Source: Blastomussa wellsi (lineage: Eukaryota; Cnidaria; Anthozoa; Scleractinia; Plerogyridae). Taken from it: a stretch of 64,000 nt of DNA. The DNA is taken from contig OX393572.1 in assembly GCA_947652115.1 (NCBI GenBank), positions 7,283,655 to 7,347,654 of the forward strand, written 5' to 3'. Shown here piece by piece: positions 9,033 through 21,378 of the stretch. Made by a program: the position numbers and the translations under genes. The notes beneath the pieces are model-generated. The model saw only the letters and a list, made by a program, of their open reading frames with translations, was not told where the DNA came from and did not search any database. Numbering within the stretch: the first letter of the stretch is position 1; every line of letters begins with the position of its first letter.

Positions 9033-10818
9033 GCCGAGGAACGATAAAATACAATACCTGATGTAAGTTCACGTTTATTTCAACCAAAAAATAACTCGCA
9101 ATAAGTTTTCGATAGTAGGACGCTTTCAATATTCCCATACATTTCTTTATATTTTCAACATACAAAGATGCACTGCTTGTACGGGCTCCCTGTGTGCACA
9201 TGTAAGAATCAACAAAAGCGCGCATCAGAAAACCCCCTTTATAGGCTAATAACGTTTCATTTGAGTTTATCAATCTTCTTCAAGTCATGACGATCAAAAT
9301 ATTTACGATTTATGTTGTTTGAAGTGCGAGAAGTACATCTGGCGAGAAGCAAATGGCAGCTGCTGCACAAGTTTCATTAACACGACAAAACTATCCTTCG
9401 GGCTCAGGCTTTCCGCCTGCCTCGTTGCTTATGGGTTTTGCTAGCCGCCCACTTTTATCGCCTTCAGTGATCTAATTAAATAAGCCAATCAGAGAGCGAG
9501 GTGTAATGTGTTTATTGACAGGTTTGTGTAGAGCGAACAAACCTCAAAACCGCAAACTAATTATTAATCCTACGTTCGGGACATTAATTCGGTCTTCCGA
9601 CCCTTTTTTGCTAACTATTTATTTGTCATAGCGCTGTTTGAAGGCGTTTTAAGTTGAGCACAATGGCCAGAGGTCATAGGACTTCGCAGGTTTGCACGGT
9701 TTCCCACTGGTTCCTGACAGTTTCCTGTAGCTGTTAGTAGAATTTGACACCTTAGTAATTTTCATATGTTTTGTCGGTTCGGTTTGTTTAGGCTCATTAC
9801 TCCTTTCACGGTATGTTTAGCTCTCAAAATGTTAGCTCTGGAAGGACCAGAGCTGAAATTTTCCGTGAAGATTATGACAACTTGCACTGAATATTTGCGA
9901 TAACGGGCCCGTCCATTAAATTTTAACGTAGATTTGTTGTTTGTTATCACGGATATTTTTCTGTGACCGCCGGCGTTGGAAAGATGAAGTATCAATTAAC
10001 ATTTGATTGGCATTTCACCACTATCAGCCAATCCGAAATTCGCGTTCACTGGGTGAACATATAATTCCAAAAAACCCATCCATTAGAGCAGGCGGGATTT
10101 TAACTCGACTCCTCACCAATCTCTCCACGGCTTTGCGGCTCCGACGACGACCTCCAAAAACAAAAGCACTTCGCCGCGAATCCCGCCAGCTACGCAGGCT
10201 AGCCCTTCATGGTCCATGTTTTGTCTCTTTATCAGGGAAGCACCACCTGAGCAGGGCATTCTGGTCGCCACCCAACATCACGATTTTGCATAGATTTCTT
10301 ATATATTCTGATTACAACTGCTGCTCGCTCGCTCCACAGCAATAAAATGCAAAGCTGATTGAACAGTATGGGAAATGTATTCTAATATTTTGGAAGGCAC
10401 GGCTTTCCTTTAAGGCTGATACGATGTAAATGACTTTGCGAGACATCAATGTGACGGAAACTGATAAAGCAGTGCTGTAACCGTGGATAGCTAAAAAAAT
10501 GATTTTAAAAGAGCACTGCATCAATGTTCTGCATCAATGGAAACCCCAAAATAATGGTGTAGTTACCGTTTATTGCTGCCTATCACTTAGGATGGCAAGG
10601 ATGGGAATGGATTGAAATTTGAAAAAACTAGCCAGTTTTTCAAATTCTAGAACCATTCCTTGAAAATATCGCCAGAAATTCATTGTGGTGTCACTGGTTT
10701 GCTCTCTGGCCACAATTCGTTCGATCTCTTCCTGTTAGTCCATCTGGAGTATTTTGGGCAAGCGTGAAGGTACCGAGACTTCAACGTGACAACGTCTTCT
10801 TGCTCCCAAAACACGTCA
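9033..10818. other. Non-coding stretch
   Basis: No supported gene. The ORFs here are short and without recognisable domains. The 10000-10350 stretch has the GC-rich look of a dispersed coral repeat, but I cannot define its ends. Confidence 0.4.
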
Positions 10819-10819
10819 T

Positions 10820-10859
<40 letters not shown>
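10819..10859. repeat. (ACAG)n microsatellite
   Basis: About ten uninterrupted copies of the tetranucleotide ACAG. Confidence 0.95.
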
Positions 10860-11334
10860 TGTTTTATTTGGAGTCTTATACAATAAATAGTATCTCGTCT
10901 ATGGATTCCAAATAATTAAAAAATTACGAACATAAAAATATACATGGCTAATAAGTTATTAATTAATGAAGTCCTAGAGTATTTACTTTTTGTCGTCTTC
11001 CCCTTTCCTTTTTTCAAAGCATTCAAATATATGTTTTGCTATTAGTTTTTGTATTTTTGCGTTTCCGCTGGGGGAGGGGGGGGGGGTTATTAGAAACATG
11101 TGGCAACGCGTGATTCGGGTTGGAGGGGGGTAGGGGGGCACGTAAGTTCAAAGTACGGAACTTGATAATATGAAAGAGTCGTTTTATGTGGGTTGGCGTT
11201 CGCTTTGGTTCCATTTAAAGGGACACTGTCAAAGGGGTTTTGCTGTATTCAGCTTCACTCGTTGCTAAATCATTACCTAGCAAAATGTTGATGGCCAAAC
11301 CATCTGAACATTATTCAGTTAAAACGCACGGGTA

Positions 11335-11525
11335 AAACCGTGCTAGGTAAAAAGGCACAGCATTTTGGCTGATTTGGTCTCTTGGTGATCCTATGTACGT
11401 AAGTCAGCAGCATCAATGTTCGCGGTCCTTTTCAATTTTCACTTCTACTTAACCGTTATTTTTTTGCGGGTGACCGTAGGTCTTTTCAGATCCAATATGC
11501 TGTGCCTTTTACCTAGCATGGTTTG
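11335..11525. mobile_element. Short inverted-repeat element
   Basis: GTGCTAGGTAAAAAGGCACA near 11340-11360 is mirrored by TGTGCCTTTTACCTAGCATG near 11500-11520. There is no coding content. Sequence between and left of the arms resembles dispersed copies at 17530-17800 and 43195-43445, so this may be a deleted member of that family. Confidence 0.5.
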
Positions 11526-11984
11526 GCCCGGCCCGTGAATCTTTCCAGAGAAGCATCGGGAACTTGGCGAATGTATAGCTCATTCCCTCGTGGTTTTGGT
11601 GAGCGAAAATCGTCCTCATTTCGAACGTGGCAACGAACGTGGCTCCCGCGCGCGCAAAAGTACTTATATAATCCTCGAATCCGTCTACTCCGGTATTGCG
11701 GGAGGTTTCGGATCATACCTGTTGTTAGACTTGTTAAAAAATAAATGGTCGACAGGATTCACCGCATACCATACACCATGTGCTGGTTAAATTCTTCTGC
11801 CTTGTTTTGTATAGGTCATAGTTATATGCATGTTATATGTAAAATTGCGTAAAATATTGTGAGCAATGACTAAATTGTACCATGTTCACCGCTGAAATTG
11901 TTGCGCACAATGTTGCAGAAGTAGAAGCTTGTTTTACTTTTGTAACATTGTGCGCAGGAATTTCAGCATGTGTTACGTCAGCCA

Positions 11985-13345
11985 ACTCTCTCTAAATTGG
12001 GCACCATCAGGACCGGAAATAACTGTCCGTCTCAGAGAGTTTTCCGACTTATAAAGCGTTTTCACTCACGTGATCACAAAAAATAAATCGAAAACCATTC
12101 AGTGGACAGAGTCAAGAAACAACCATGTTATAGAAGATAAATAAAGAAAACACTTCACCAAGTTTCAGGCGTGTGCGTTATTCTCAACTTCAGATATTCG
12201 TCGAAATGTTTCGCACAAATTCACAGAGCGTAGTATGGAACCCCCATATTGTTGTACCTCAGTGGAACACCAACATGGCGGCCGGAAACAGTGTAAACAT
12301 CTGGAGTTTACTTTTGTTATCTAGGCGACTGGTTACCTGTTCTGAACAATCAAATATTCATATAAACACTTTTCCTAATACTAAAACTTCTCAAATGGCT
12401 AAATCTCGCGAGATAACTGGAGTATGTGGTTTTCGACATACACGATCGTAACTGAATGTCACGCATCGCGATAACTCTGAAATTAAAATAGCGCTGGTTT
12501 CCAAACGAAGGACACTTGTACTTTTGAGCTGAAAAGTTGTACACAGATATAAATTTAGCACCTCTTATGCCTGATGAGAATAAAAAGTTTGGTGGCTCTT
12601 TGGTTTTGGATTTTAGAATTTGATGACGTCACCTGAAAACGCTCTATAGAGAGCCTAGATGCAGTAAAATGAGTGAAAAAAACATACAGGGACAAACACC
12701 AATTGTTCGTCCTTAGAGTTGTCCGGCTTATAGAGAGTTTAGATGCAGTAAAATGAGTGAAAAACAACACACAGTGACAAATACCAATTGTCCGTCTTAA
12801 GAGGTGTCCGACTTATAGAGAGTTTAGATGCAGAAAAAGGACCGAAAATGACGCCCAGGGATCAACACCAATTGTCCGTCTTATAGAGCTGTCGCACGTC
12901 CCGGCGTATATAAAATTTTATTAAAAAATTAGCTATGGTTTATTGCATTTCCTGAGTTTTGATTGGTTTAGAGGCAATGGTATACGAGCTCATATACCAT
13001 TGACCTACACTACAAATAGGGTACGCGTATGTGTAAAAGATTGCCTTTTATCGCAATGTTTGTACAATATTTTTTGGGCGTTTATCCCACTCGCGCTTGT
13101 TGGATATTAGATGGTTATAGCCAACTCGGCGTTATGCGCCTCGTTGGCTATCTACCATCTAATATCAAACGCGCGCTCGTGGAATAAATATAAATATACA
13201 GCAATGTTACTGAAAAAAGGCTCGCGGAGACCAACGCCATTTGTCTGTCTTAGGGAGGTGTCTCGGGGTTTAGTAAAATGACCGAAACGACGAGAAGTGA
13301 ACAAGACCAGTTGTCCATGTTTAATAGGGTGCTGTTCGTCCTACT
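11985..13345. repeat. ~85-bp tandem repeat cluster and relatives
   Basis: Three well-conserved 85-bp units occupy about 12648-12905. They share TAGAGAGTTTAGATGCAG and CACCAATTGTCCGTCTTA. Degenerate relatives lie near 11985-12060 and 13225-13345, so a larger array has decayed or been interrupted. No coding content. Confidence 0.7.
13081..13188. mobile_element. Palindromic MITE
   Basis: A near-complete hairpin with arms containing GATATTAGATGGT and ACCATCTAATATC around a loop at about 13130. It starts TTTATYCCAC and ends in the complement. Non-coding. Confidence 0.65.
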
Positions 13346-13913
13346 GAGATACCCGTTAAGGAGGCTCGAAAGAGTTGTCTCACTAGCAAAGTATGAATAG
13401 ATTTAGAACTCTGTTATTGGTTAACACTTTAAGAATGTTTGTGCCGTCATATCGGTTACCATGGAAACACCACAACAGTTACAAATTAAAGAACCCCCAA
13501 ATTTCAGGTTTTGCCAATTATCTTTAAAACTAAGGCGGTGACCTGCCATTTTTATTTCGTTATTTAAAAGCTCCCTTAATTCTGTATTTTGTCTGACAGT
13601 ATTAGACAAATCTGTGTTGTGGAAATTTAGCTTTATCAAAAAAGGCGCTTTGTAAATTACAAGAAATTTCACAACACAGTTTTTTCCCAAACTTTTATAT
13701 TTCATTCAGCGTACTGAATGCTAACTGCATGCAAAAAATCAAGGTAGGTCACCGAGTTAATGTTTTTCGCACGTTTCGTTTCCGGTTTAGCGGATTTCAG
13801 ATATAACACGCGCATGTTTAATGGCAATTTGGATTCCAACCTGAAGGGCGTGTCATTTTCTATCTGCTGCATGGTCATCCAATCTCTAACTTTTCGTGTT
13901 TAAATAAAGGATA

Positions 13914-13934
13914 TGATGATGATGATGATGATGA
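13914..13934. repeat. (GAT)n microsatellite
   Basis: About seven copies of ATG/GAT. Confidence 0.9.
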
Positions 13935-14727
13935 GGACAAAAGCACTAACATCTGTAGTTTTCAAATAACAAAAGTAAACGATTAAAATGATATCTAGCC
14001 ATTTTTCTGTTTTATGAACAAAACGTGAAAACGTGGGGAGAAATGCCAGAAAAATTCATTTGTGATTGCAATATCATTTCTGCTTGTGTAAGGATTTTCA
14101 GGCTGATTAATTAAATATAAACTGGAAGATTGTGGAATGATCGTAAGCTAGAGATTGACGAAGATACCGATTTCAGATCACTCACCAAGAAAGGTCAAGG
14201 CGAGTGTCCATTAGTCTAACCAAAGAAGAATGTATTTTATTTTATACTTATTGATCACAGGTTTTCTTTGCGTTTTACAAACTTTTCTGGTGAGGTTTTC
14301 ATGGTTGTTATTAACTGGAGAACATTTTTATTAAGTCATAATGCAATGTCATCATTACGGAATGCCATTAACCTCCAAATAACATATCATTTATGTAAGC
14401 AGGCAATAATTTTGTCAAAAACATACTATTACCGGCTAAGTCGAATATGTACTCTTATAACATTCAGCAACACGTTACTTAAGCCCGAATCAAACGAGGA
14501 TAAGAGTTGACTCTTATGAAAGTTTTTGCCAACTCGGTCCAGACGAGGAAAAGCTCTCTTCAACTCGGAAGAAAATTTGAGCACGTCGAAACTTGATGAG
14601 AGCGCATGACAGTACATGAGAGTTTCAGGACAAACGGGAGTGAGAGTTTGAACTGTCATCATCTCTCATCCTCGTTTTCCCCGGGATTTAGAAAGCTGTT
14701 TGCATTAGCGTCCGTGTATTACTGACA

Positions 14728-15187
14728 GAACGTTCGTCGCCGACGCTCATTTCCCTTTCGTAAACAAGCGATGCCATTTTTAACGGTGGATGTCTTTTGG
14801 TAACCGAGCTTTTCAGAATGGACGATGCTATATCTGCTATAGTTTAGGCCTGTACAAGGTAGAAACTGGTTATAATTTTGTGATAGACAAATAAACACTC
14901 AAATTAATTGCTTAATTGCTCACTTTCTAACTGGTTTGCTTGCGGTTAGCTTTTATTTGTTGGCTGGGGCAATAGTAAAGTAAGAAAATCATTTTTTATA
15001 AATGGCACCGCTTGTTTACGAAAGGGAAACGTGCGTCGCCGACACTGATTTCCGTTTCGTAAACGGTGGATGCCATAATTAATTATTGGTCACCAAGCTG
15101 TTCGGAATGGACGATGCTATATCTGCTCTAGTTTAGGTCTGGACCAAGTAGAAATTGGTTATAATTTGGTGATAGACTAATACACTC
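14728..15187. repeat. Pair of ~160-bp direct repeats
   Basis: Segments 14728-14900 and 15028-15187 share long stretches such as GAATGGACGATGCTATATCT and GGTTATAATTT. Each starts with a GTCGCCGAC motif next to CGTAAAC. The same motif recurs inverted at 15013-15045 and 15385-15425, so these look like pieces of one transposon family whose ends read TTTACGAAA and CGTGCGTCGCC. Confidence 0.6.
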
Positions 15188-15235
15188 TTACCAAATGCTT
15201 AATGAAATTTTGTCGGGATTTGACGGATTAGCCCT

Positions 15236-15312
15236 GCAGTGAAGTGGTAGTGTAGTGGTTAGATAGGGACGTTGGCATGTTAGAGGTTCAGGGTTCGATT
15301 CTCGTCATTGGC
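15236..15312 (+). other. tRNA-like SINE head or tRNA relic
   Basis: Contains an A-box-like TAGTGTAGTGGTTAGA and a B-box-like GGTTCGATTCT at tRNA spacing. I cannot draw a good cloverleaf with intact stems, so I read it as the head of a tRNA-derived SINE or a decayed tRNA. It is not a functional tRNA gene. Confidence 0.45.
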
Positions 15313-15471
15313 GAACAATTTTTCTTTCTCTTCTGTGGGAAAAAATTCGATGATAGCCAAAAAAGTTCTAAGTGTCGAAAAAATGGCATCGACCGTTTAC
15401 GAAACGGACACGTGCGTCGCCGGGTTGCGGCGAGGCCATAAGTTCAGTATCAAATATAAATTAATTGTTTG

Positions 15472-15803
15472 CTAGCTTTCCTCCGAAGCCTCGTCTGGTT
15501 CAGTGTTGGTGCTCGTAACAGATTCTCTAGCTTCTTGTCTCCATTTCATTCGCCTGTTTTGAAACCACACCTTGACTTGGTTATCGGATAATCCCAACAT
15601 GGCGGCTAGTTGATGCCTGTCTGCTTTTGTAAGGTATTTCTGTACCTGAAAGCGTTTCTCAAGTCCTTTCCGCTGCAAGTTAGAAAACACCGCTCGTGTC
15701 CAAGGTCTCCTGGGTCTGCGCGGTCGTGTTTGTCCGTGAATAGACTGGGTACAGGTTTGAGACGAAGTAGACGAATGTCGATTACTGCAGTTGTTGAAAG
15801 GAT
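15472..15803 (-). CDS. HLX: H2.0/HLX-type homeobox gene, exon 3 (homeodomain)
   Basis: Terminal coding exon of a homeobox transcription factor. It starts after a TTTATTTAG acceptor at 15803 in phase 1 and ends with TAG at 15472-15474. In the joined model the homeodomain spans about residues 145-204 of 222. It begins [20 protein letters not shown] and has the recognition helix [14 protein letters not shown]. The sequence [15 protein letters not shown] with QLAAMLGL and a K-V-W-F-Q-N helix matches the H2.0/HLX class better than Dbx, BarH or BSX. A short serine- and glutamate-rich tail follows. It acts as a nuclear DNA-binding regulator. Two upstream exons with compatible phase lie at 16667-16792 and 21168-21378. 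Confidence 0.92.
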
Positions 15804-15867
15804 CTAAATAAAATTTAACAGGGAATTCTAATTGGTTTATTCGTGCATTGATCTCCTTAAAACAAAA

Positions 15868-16290
15868 CCAAGGAAATACTTTACTTTACTTTAAGCATTT
15901 TCTGGACAGATCAGTCCAAGGGAGAAAGGCGCAAACAGGCTTGTACAGCCCTTATTAAAGCACCAACCCATGAAATACAGAACACTCAACCAAGGCCAGA
16001 CCACAACACCGGGAACTCCGTGCCCTACTCTTTACGAGAAGTCTGTGGGTTCTTTAACGTCCCCTTCTAGCCATGTAACACTGAAGTTACAGAGACGGGG
16101 CCTACGGTTTATAGTCCTTGTCCGAGAAGACTTGAACTTCTAACCATTAGCAGATGTCATTGGAAAGGCAGCACGTTCTCCTCAATTATTTTAAGACCCT
16201 GCGTGTTGGTCCGGCTAGGGGACTCGAACCCTCGACCTCCCGAACGACAGTCTGGTGCTCAACCAACGGAGCTAACCAGGTACCAATAAT
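15868..16290 (-). mobile_element. tRNA-derived SINE
   Basis: At the high-coordinate end, read on the minus strand, the sequence has a tRNA-like A box (TAGCTCCGTTGGTTGAGCA) and B box (GGTTCGAGTCC). The remaining ~300 bp match, imperfectly but along their length, a second copy at 51860-52140. Both contain CACAACACCGGGAACTCC and GGCAGCACGTTCTCCTCA. It lies in intron 2 of the homeobox gene. Confidence 0.75.
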
Positions 16291-16666
16291 ATAGATAAAC
16301 TTTTCTTCAGAAAAATTAGGTTGAGGAGAAACGTTTGCTACCACAATAAACAGATATTCAAAATTTACGCCATGCCTTCTCTCGATCTCTTGCATGAATC
16401 GATCGGAAGAACAAATGGCGCACATGTCAGTTGGCCTTTTTGTTAACAACATGGTTTCATATCAGCGTCATTAATTTTCGTGGGTTGTTTTTGCAATCGC
16501 GAAAAACGCGAAATAGGTAACAATGAGGTAATGAGGTACTTGTGTTTTCTTTCTCAACAAACTCTGGAGGAAAAGAAGGCCTCGGGTTTACCAGTCTGCA
16601 AAGGCCAAAAATTCTCGATATGAACTTCATAATCACCTTTAGGTTTCCTAAAGCCGGCTTTTTTAC

Positions 16667-16792
16667 CTGTGGAGTTGTTGTAGAAGGATGAGTTGGAATG
16701 GCAGCTGTATCCGCCATGGAGTGGAGCGGTGTAACAAGTGTACGGTGGATTCCAGTAGCATGATGGATGGCTTGACACGTGACATCGCGACC
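16667..16792 (-). CDS. HLX: H2.0/HLX-type homeobox gene, exon 2
   Basis: A 126-nt exon, phase 1 at both ends. The acceptor is GTCGCCATAG|GG and the donor ACAG|GTAAAA. It encodes a Tyr/Cys/Ser-rich linker containing SCYWNPPYTCYTAPLHGGYS. The phase matches exon 3 downstream and exon 1 upstream. A later donor (AAAG|GTGATT near 16636) is also in phase but is a weaker match. An ATG at 16808 could make this a first exon instead. I prefer the internal-exon reading because an Eh1-bearing, phase-1 exon lies upstream. No domain is known here, so the call rests on splicing logic. Confidence 0.55.
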
Positions 16793-17100
16793 CTATGGCG
16801 ACAAACATTTATCAAGGAACAGTTTCACGGTTTTGTGCATATGCAAGCTGCAGCGTCATGCCATTAGATTCCATTGTTAAACAAACAATCGCAAACGTGC
16901 AAAATAATGACTTTTGCGGGAATATTGCCTTTGAAAATTTCGCAGCCATTTGCGAAAACTTTGCAATAGGTGTTATTTCATATTTGAATTTTTTTTGTTT
17001 GTTGCGACTCCAATGCTTTAAGTACCTTGCTCACTTAATCAGCATTCCAACAATTTTTTAACAGGCTATCACGAGTACAGCCAGAAAGAATGATACAAAC

Positions 17101-17268
17101 AATAGACCAATTCCGATATATTAATATTCTAACATGTCACCGAGGCTTGGGGGAATAAAACAAAAGATTTTGCATCGAGGCTTATGGATGAATAAATAAT
17201 TTCTTTTGCTTTATGCCCCCAAGCCTCGGCGCCATGTTAGAATTTTAAGATATCGGAATTGGTCTATT
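17101..17268. mobile_element. MITE with AATAGACCAATTCCGATAT ends
   Basis: A 168-bp palindromic element. The terminal repeats AATAGACCAATTCCGATAT are perfect, and inner sequence such as CCGAGGCTTGGGGG is also mirrored. Non-coding. Confidence 0.8.
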
Positions 17269-17529
17269 GGATACGAATGCCTAAAATCAATTGAGTCCAA
17301 TTGGGTTGAAGAGTGAAGTGAATCCTACAAGAGCACTAATTAAGTCTTATTCAGTTTGTGCTATTTGAGTGCGATTGGGGACTGGGAAGTCGATGGTGGG
17401 TCTTTAAAAATCCCTCCAACCATACAAAGTTCTCTTTGATAAAAGATTTTCAAAAGACGGAAATAAATTTTAGCATTTCTCCTTCACTTCCCCAAAATAT
17501 TTCTGGAACTGGTCTCTGAAAAAGTAGAA

Positions 17530-17800
17530 GTGAAAACTGCAAAGGACCGCGAACGATAATGTTGCTAACTTACGTAGACCCTAACAAGAGACCTAATCAA
17601 CAAAAATAAATTGTAACAAAGTACGGAACTTAATAAAGTGAACGGGTCATTTTGCGTTCACTCTCGCTTTGGTTCCATTTAGAATCTGCTACACCGTGCT
17701 GCCGACGAGCCCCAATTTAGGACGAAACAGCTGTCCATAGTTGGAACCCTGCTTTATCGGTTTCGGTCGTGTGTAAATGTTTCGCAAAGTCAATTTTTTA
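17530..17800. repeat. Dispersed repeat, shared with 43195-43445
   Basis: Shares GCTACACCGTGCTG, GACGAAACAGCTGTCCA, CCCTGCTTTATCGGTTTC and a GACCGCGAACGATAATG block (in the other orientation in one copy) with the insertion in intron 2 of the second tubulin gene. Parts also recur near 11150-11460. Family unknown. Confidence 0.6.
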
Positions 17801-20392
17801 CTGTTTCTAAAAAACACGCCACTCAGGTTTTCCAAGAAATCTGATTACTTGTTAATCGTTCCCGCAATAGGGAGCGATCGAACCTAAACATGAAGCCGCT
17901 ATTATTTATTAACAATGGCCCAAAATTCAGCTTATATTCGTCCTAAATTAACCTGTGAATCCGATGCACGATATTAAACGCGTTTTATATGCCGATCTGT
18001 TTGGCACGATTCTTCCTTGTGCCAAAAACTGAAATCACTTATTAATATTGAGTGAATGGAGACCCGAAAACGCGAGAAACACATTTTTGATTTATTTCGT
18101 ATCCAAGAAGGGAGAATAACAAATATATTAGAAAAATGCGACGTCCTCTTAAATTGAGGCAAAATAACTCGCATCTTGCACACAGGCAAAACTAAAACTA
18201 AACTAGCTTAATTATTGTTTCAAGTGTGATATTTTAATTTCTTACGGTCGTAATTAGCTCACCTCCCTAAAAACTAAACATATTGCGTGTTTTGCTCGTC
18301 ATTAAGCTGAAAGATCATTTTCGCGCGTATTTCATCACAAAAATCAATTAGCTGATTGACACAAGCACGTGACCTTGTTTCCACACAGCTGAAGTCAATG
18401 TTTGGATGACACTAAGCGATTCAGGGTGTGACCTAAATACCACTGCCATGCTCCTTATAATAGCTATGTTTGTTAACCCTGGCTGAACGCCTTATCGCTC
18501 CTTTCTATGTAGATGCAATATTTGTTTTTCGTAGAGTTGAAGACAGGCTTTTATCCCTTTATGCTTTTAGCTTGGGAAAACAAAGCATTTAACAATTGGC
18601 GAGAACAAAACTACCCGGCTGAAAGCCGAGCAAACTGTTAAAACAACGTTTAATTTTTGGACGACGTTTGAAAGAAGTAAACCTGTCTAGGATATCAAAT
18701 GAACAAATGGAGCTTGATAATAATTCTGAAAGCTAAATTCCGCGTTGAAAAATCGTTGATGATTCAAAGTCCTTTATCAATTAACAACTCATAACGATGA
18801 TACGAATGATACGTTTACCTTGAAGGCAATCGAAACCCCATTAATCTTCTTCTAAAACAGTTTGAACTGTGAAAACTTGAAATTTATAAATCGAGTGTGC
18901 CCAAGAGAAAGATTGACATACATTGAAATGCTCTTCAATGCCATACCGACGAAACTAAAGAAAATGTGATATGATGAAATTACAATGTGTCATGGACGCA
19001 TTTGGTTGTGTATACAGCTTTGCGATTAGGATAGATTTAACTAGCCCATATTGAATCATATTACCGATTTCTCTAATTCATGTCTATCTCCTTTTTTTAA
19101 ATCAATGAAGCTTCCAGGCTATACTATTAATAAAATCACAGGCTCTCCGCGGCTCCAATGATCCAGTTTTTCCCAACTGGTGCATTCGTTTTTCTTTATT
19201 CTGCTTATACTCACTGTAAAGTTTTAAACCGCAATTATCTGTGCATTGTTTGACGGCTGGTGAATCCTTATTTGAACTTCATAACACCTTTTGAAAGGTT
19301 TTTTCTTAGGCTTTCTGACCTCCATGCCGTAGTACACAAGAAAATAATTTTCAACTGGACGATTCTATTATTTGTCAGAAAGGGTGGACAGATTGCCACG
19401 CCACCGAAACATGTTTTCGGTTAGAACGTTTTAATTCCTAACGGGAACCATTTCAAAGAATATCCTCTTCTTTCGTCCTTTAACTGATTAGATACCACTG
19501 TTTTTTCGTAAATGGGTTGAACTAACACACAAAATAGAAAATGAACATGCTTTTAATGTCAAGCCAGAGTTGTGCAGAGGACCGAATTTTGACCAACGGG
19601 AGTAATCCGAAAAATAAGCGATATTCCAAGTGAACTATCTTTATCTTAATTTGTGCATGTTGGTCGGGATAGTATTAAAACACAATTCTACAGCTGGAAA
19701 GGTGGGTCTACCTTTTAATCTGACCACAGAAGGCAAACACAAAGAACTTTGTAAATCTAATATTATAAAGAACTTAGGTTGCCTGGTGTGAGCCAGTTTT
19801 ACACTGTTGTTTTCATTTTAACATACCTTGGCCATCTTGGATACAGTTTTTGGTCCGTTTCCTTACGGTATCCATGTTCGAGATGTGAATCTAGTTATAT
19901 CTCTATATTGGCTGTAAAAGTTCTCTTTGATAAATATCAAACAAAAAACTCAAATTATCATAAACGATCAGTTTTGTGTTAACAAAGATGAAAGTTGTGA
20001 CTCGGTTGTTTTGCCTCTTCGACTGATACAAAATAACCAGAGCTATTCCGTTTCCACTGCAACACACAGACGAAAAGAATAAGAAAAAAAAATCAAATGA
20101 TGTCATGGGTATAATTTGATATATCTGTTTTTGGATGCAATATTAAAGCATTTAAATACAACACCGTTTTTTCTGTTTAATTTCACAAAGAAAACGAATG
20201 AAAGGAACCACAGCTGACAGCGAAAGAAGCAACGGTTTGGTATCCAATACCTTGAAACACTTACTGCGGAATTTAATTTAAGAATAAGTGCCACTTGACG
20301 GAGGAAAAAATCTCGGATAGTAAACTTAGCATAGTTCAGGAACATGTTTTATGCACCTACAGTAAGGGATTCGACAAACCGTGCTTTACAAT

Positions 20393-20525
20393 TCAACGCG
20401 ATATCAGTGTAGCAAGTAGTGTGATACTACAAAAATGATATCTGTACAGCAAGCAGTGCTATACATCGCGATATCCGTGTACAGCAAGCAGTCGGCTTCA
20501 CAATTCAGTATATCTACGGTCAACT
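20393..20525. repeat. Short degenerate tandem repeat
   Basis: Three or four imperfect copies of a ~45-bp unit centred on GATATCNGTGTACAGCAAGCAGT. No other function seen. Confidence 0.55.
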
Positions 20526-21167
20526 GAGCTATACAATACAATAATACTTCAGTATCATTTTAGATCAAGAGCTGATATACAAAGTGATATCTTTTTGCAA
20601 GCGTTGTGTTAATCGAGTTTTAAGTACGACAAAACATCTCTAGATATCTGTAAGATCTCTACGATATGATATATCTACAAGAAGCAGCTGAAGCGATTGA
20701 ACTCTATTTTCGTGCAGTACTGAACAATTCAGTATAGCCTTCATCGGTTTGAATAGCCATGTTAGCGATACATGCTTGTGTGATTGCCAAATTAATGAGG
20801 AAATTTAAAGCCGAGAAAATATATGATAAGCAAATAGAAAAAAGAAATCACGGTTTATGTTAGACGTGGTAAAACAAACAGCATGTTTTCAAATTCACAC
20901 AATCTTAAAATCAGCGATTTAATTTTAACAAGTATCCAGCTTTTTATCAAATCTTATCGGGGCAAGGAATAATGGTTTGTGCTTATGAGCATAAGTGTGA
21001 ACTGAGTGAGATCAAAATTATTGTGATACTTATTGAATCTAGCAGGATAGTTTTGAGCGTGCTGTTCTATGGACTTCTCTGTGCATTTCTTAATCCGCCT
21101 ACAGGACGCTTAATATACTGAAGTACATATAAGACGATAAAAAGATATAAAAAATGATCAGTGTTAC

Positions 21168-21378
21168 CGTAACATGCCAGGCAAGCTGAATTCAAGGGCT
21201 GATTACATAGAAGAGAGTTATGTTCCGTGACGACAGTAGAGATGTTTCTCGCGCTTGACTGAGCTTCTTGTAGAGTGGGACATTGTATCCCAGAAGAAAT
21301 AGGCCGAGGAGCTAGAATGTCATCAATAAGAAACGAAGATACCCTGGGTCGCTCTTCTGGTCTTTGTTCCCGATTCAT
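21168..21378 (-). CDS. HLX: H2.0/HLX-type homeobox gene, exon 1 (Eh1 motif)
   Basis: Starts at ATG 21378 and ends at the donor TTACG|GTAACA in phase 1, giving 70 codons plus one base. Residues 14-23, SSFLIDDILA, are a clear Eh1 motif (F-x-I-x-x-I-L), the Groucho/TLE co-repressor docking site found near the N terminus of many homeodomain repressors. The phase fits exon 2 at 16792. The joined 211 + 126 + 332 nt give 223 codons without a stop. An Eh1 exon on the same strand upstream of a lone homeodomain exon, in matching phase, is good but indirect evidence that they form one gene. Confidence 0.7.

Larger units (their letters stand above)
16793..21167 (-). other. Large intron 1 of the homeobox gene
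   Basis: 4.4 kb between the Eh1 exon and exon 2. It contains the MITE at 17101-17268, the dispersed repeat at 17530-17800 and a small repeat cluster at 20393-20525. I see no other coding sequence. A long first intron is where regulatory elements of developmental homeobox genes often lie, but I can name no specific site. Confidence 0.5.

Noticed and set aside
16554..16808. 84-codon ORF as an independent small gene
   Set aside because: Its middle part fits as a phase-1 internal exon of the homeobox gene. The remainder extends past splice sites into intron.
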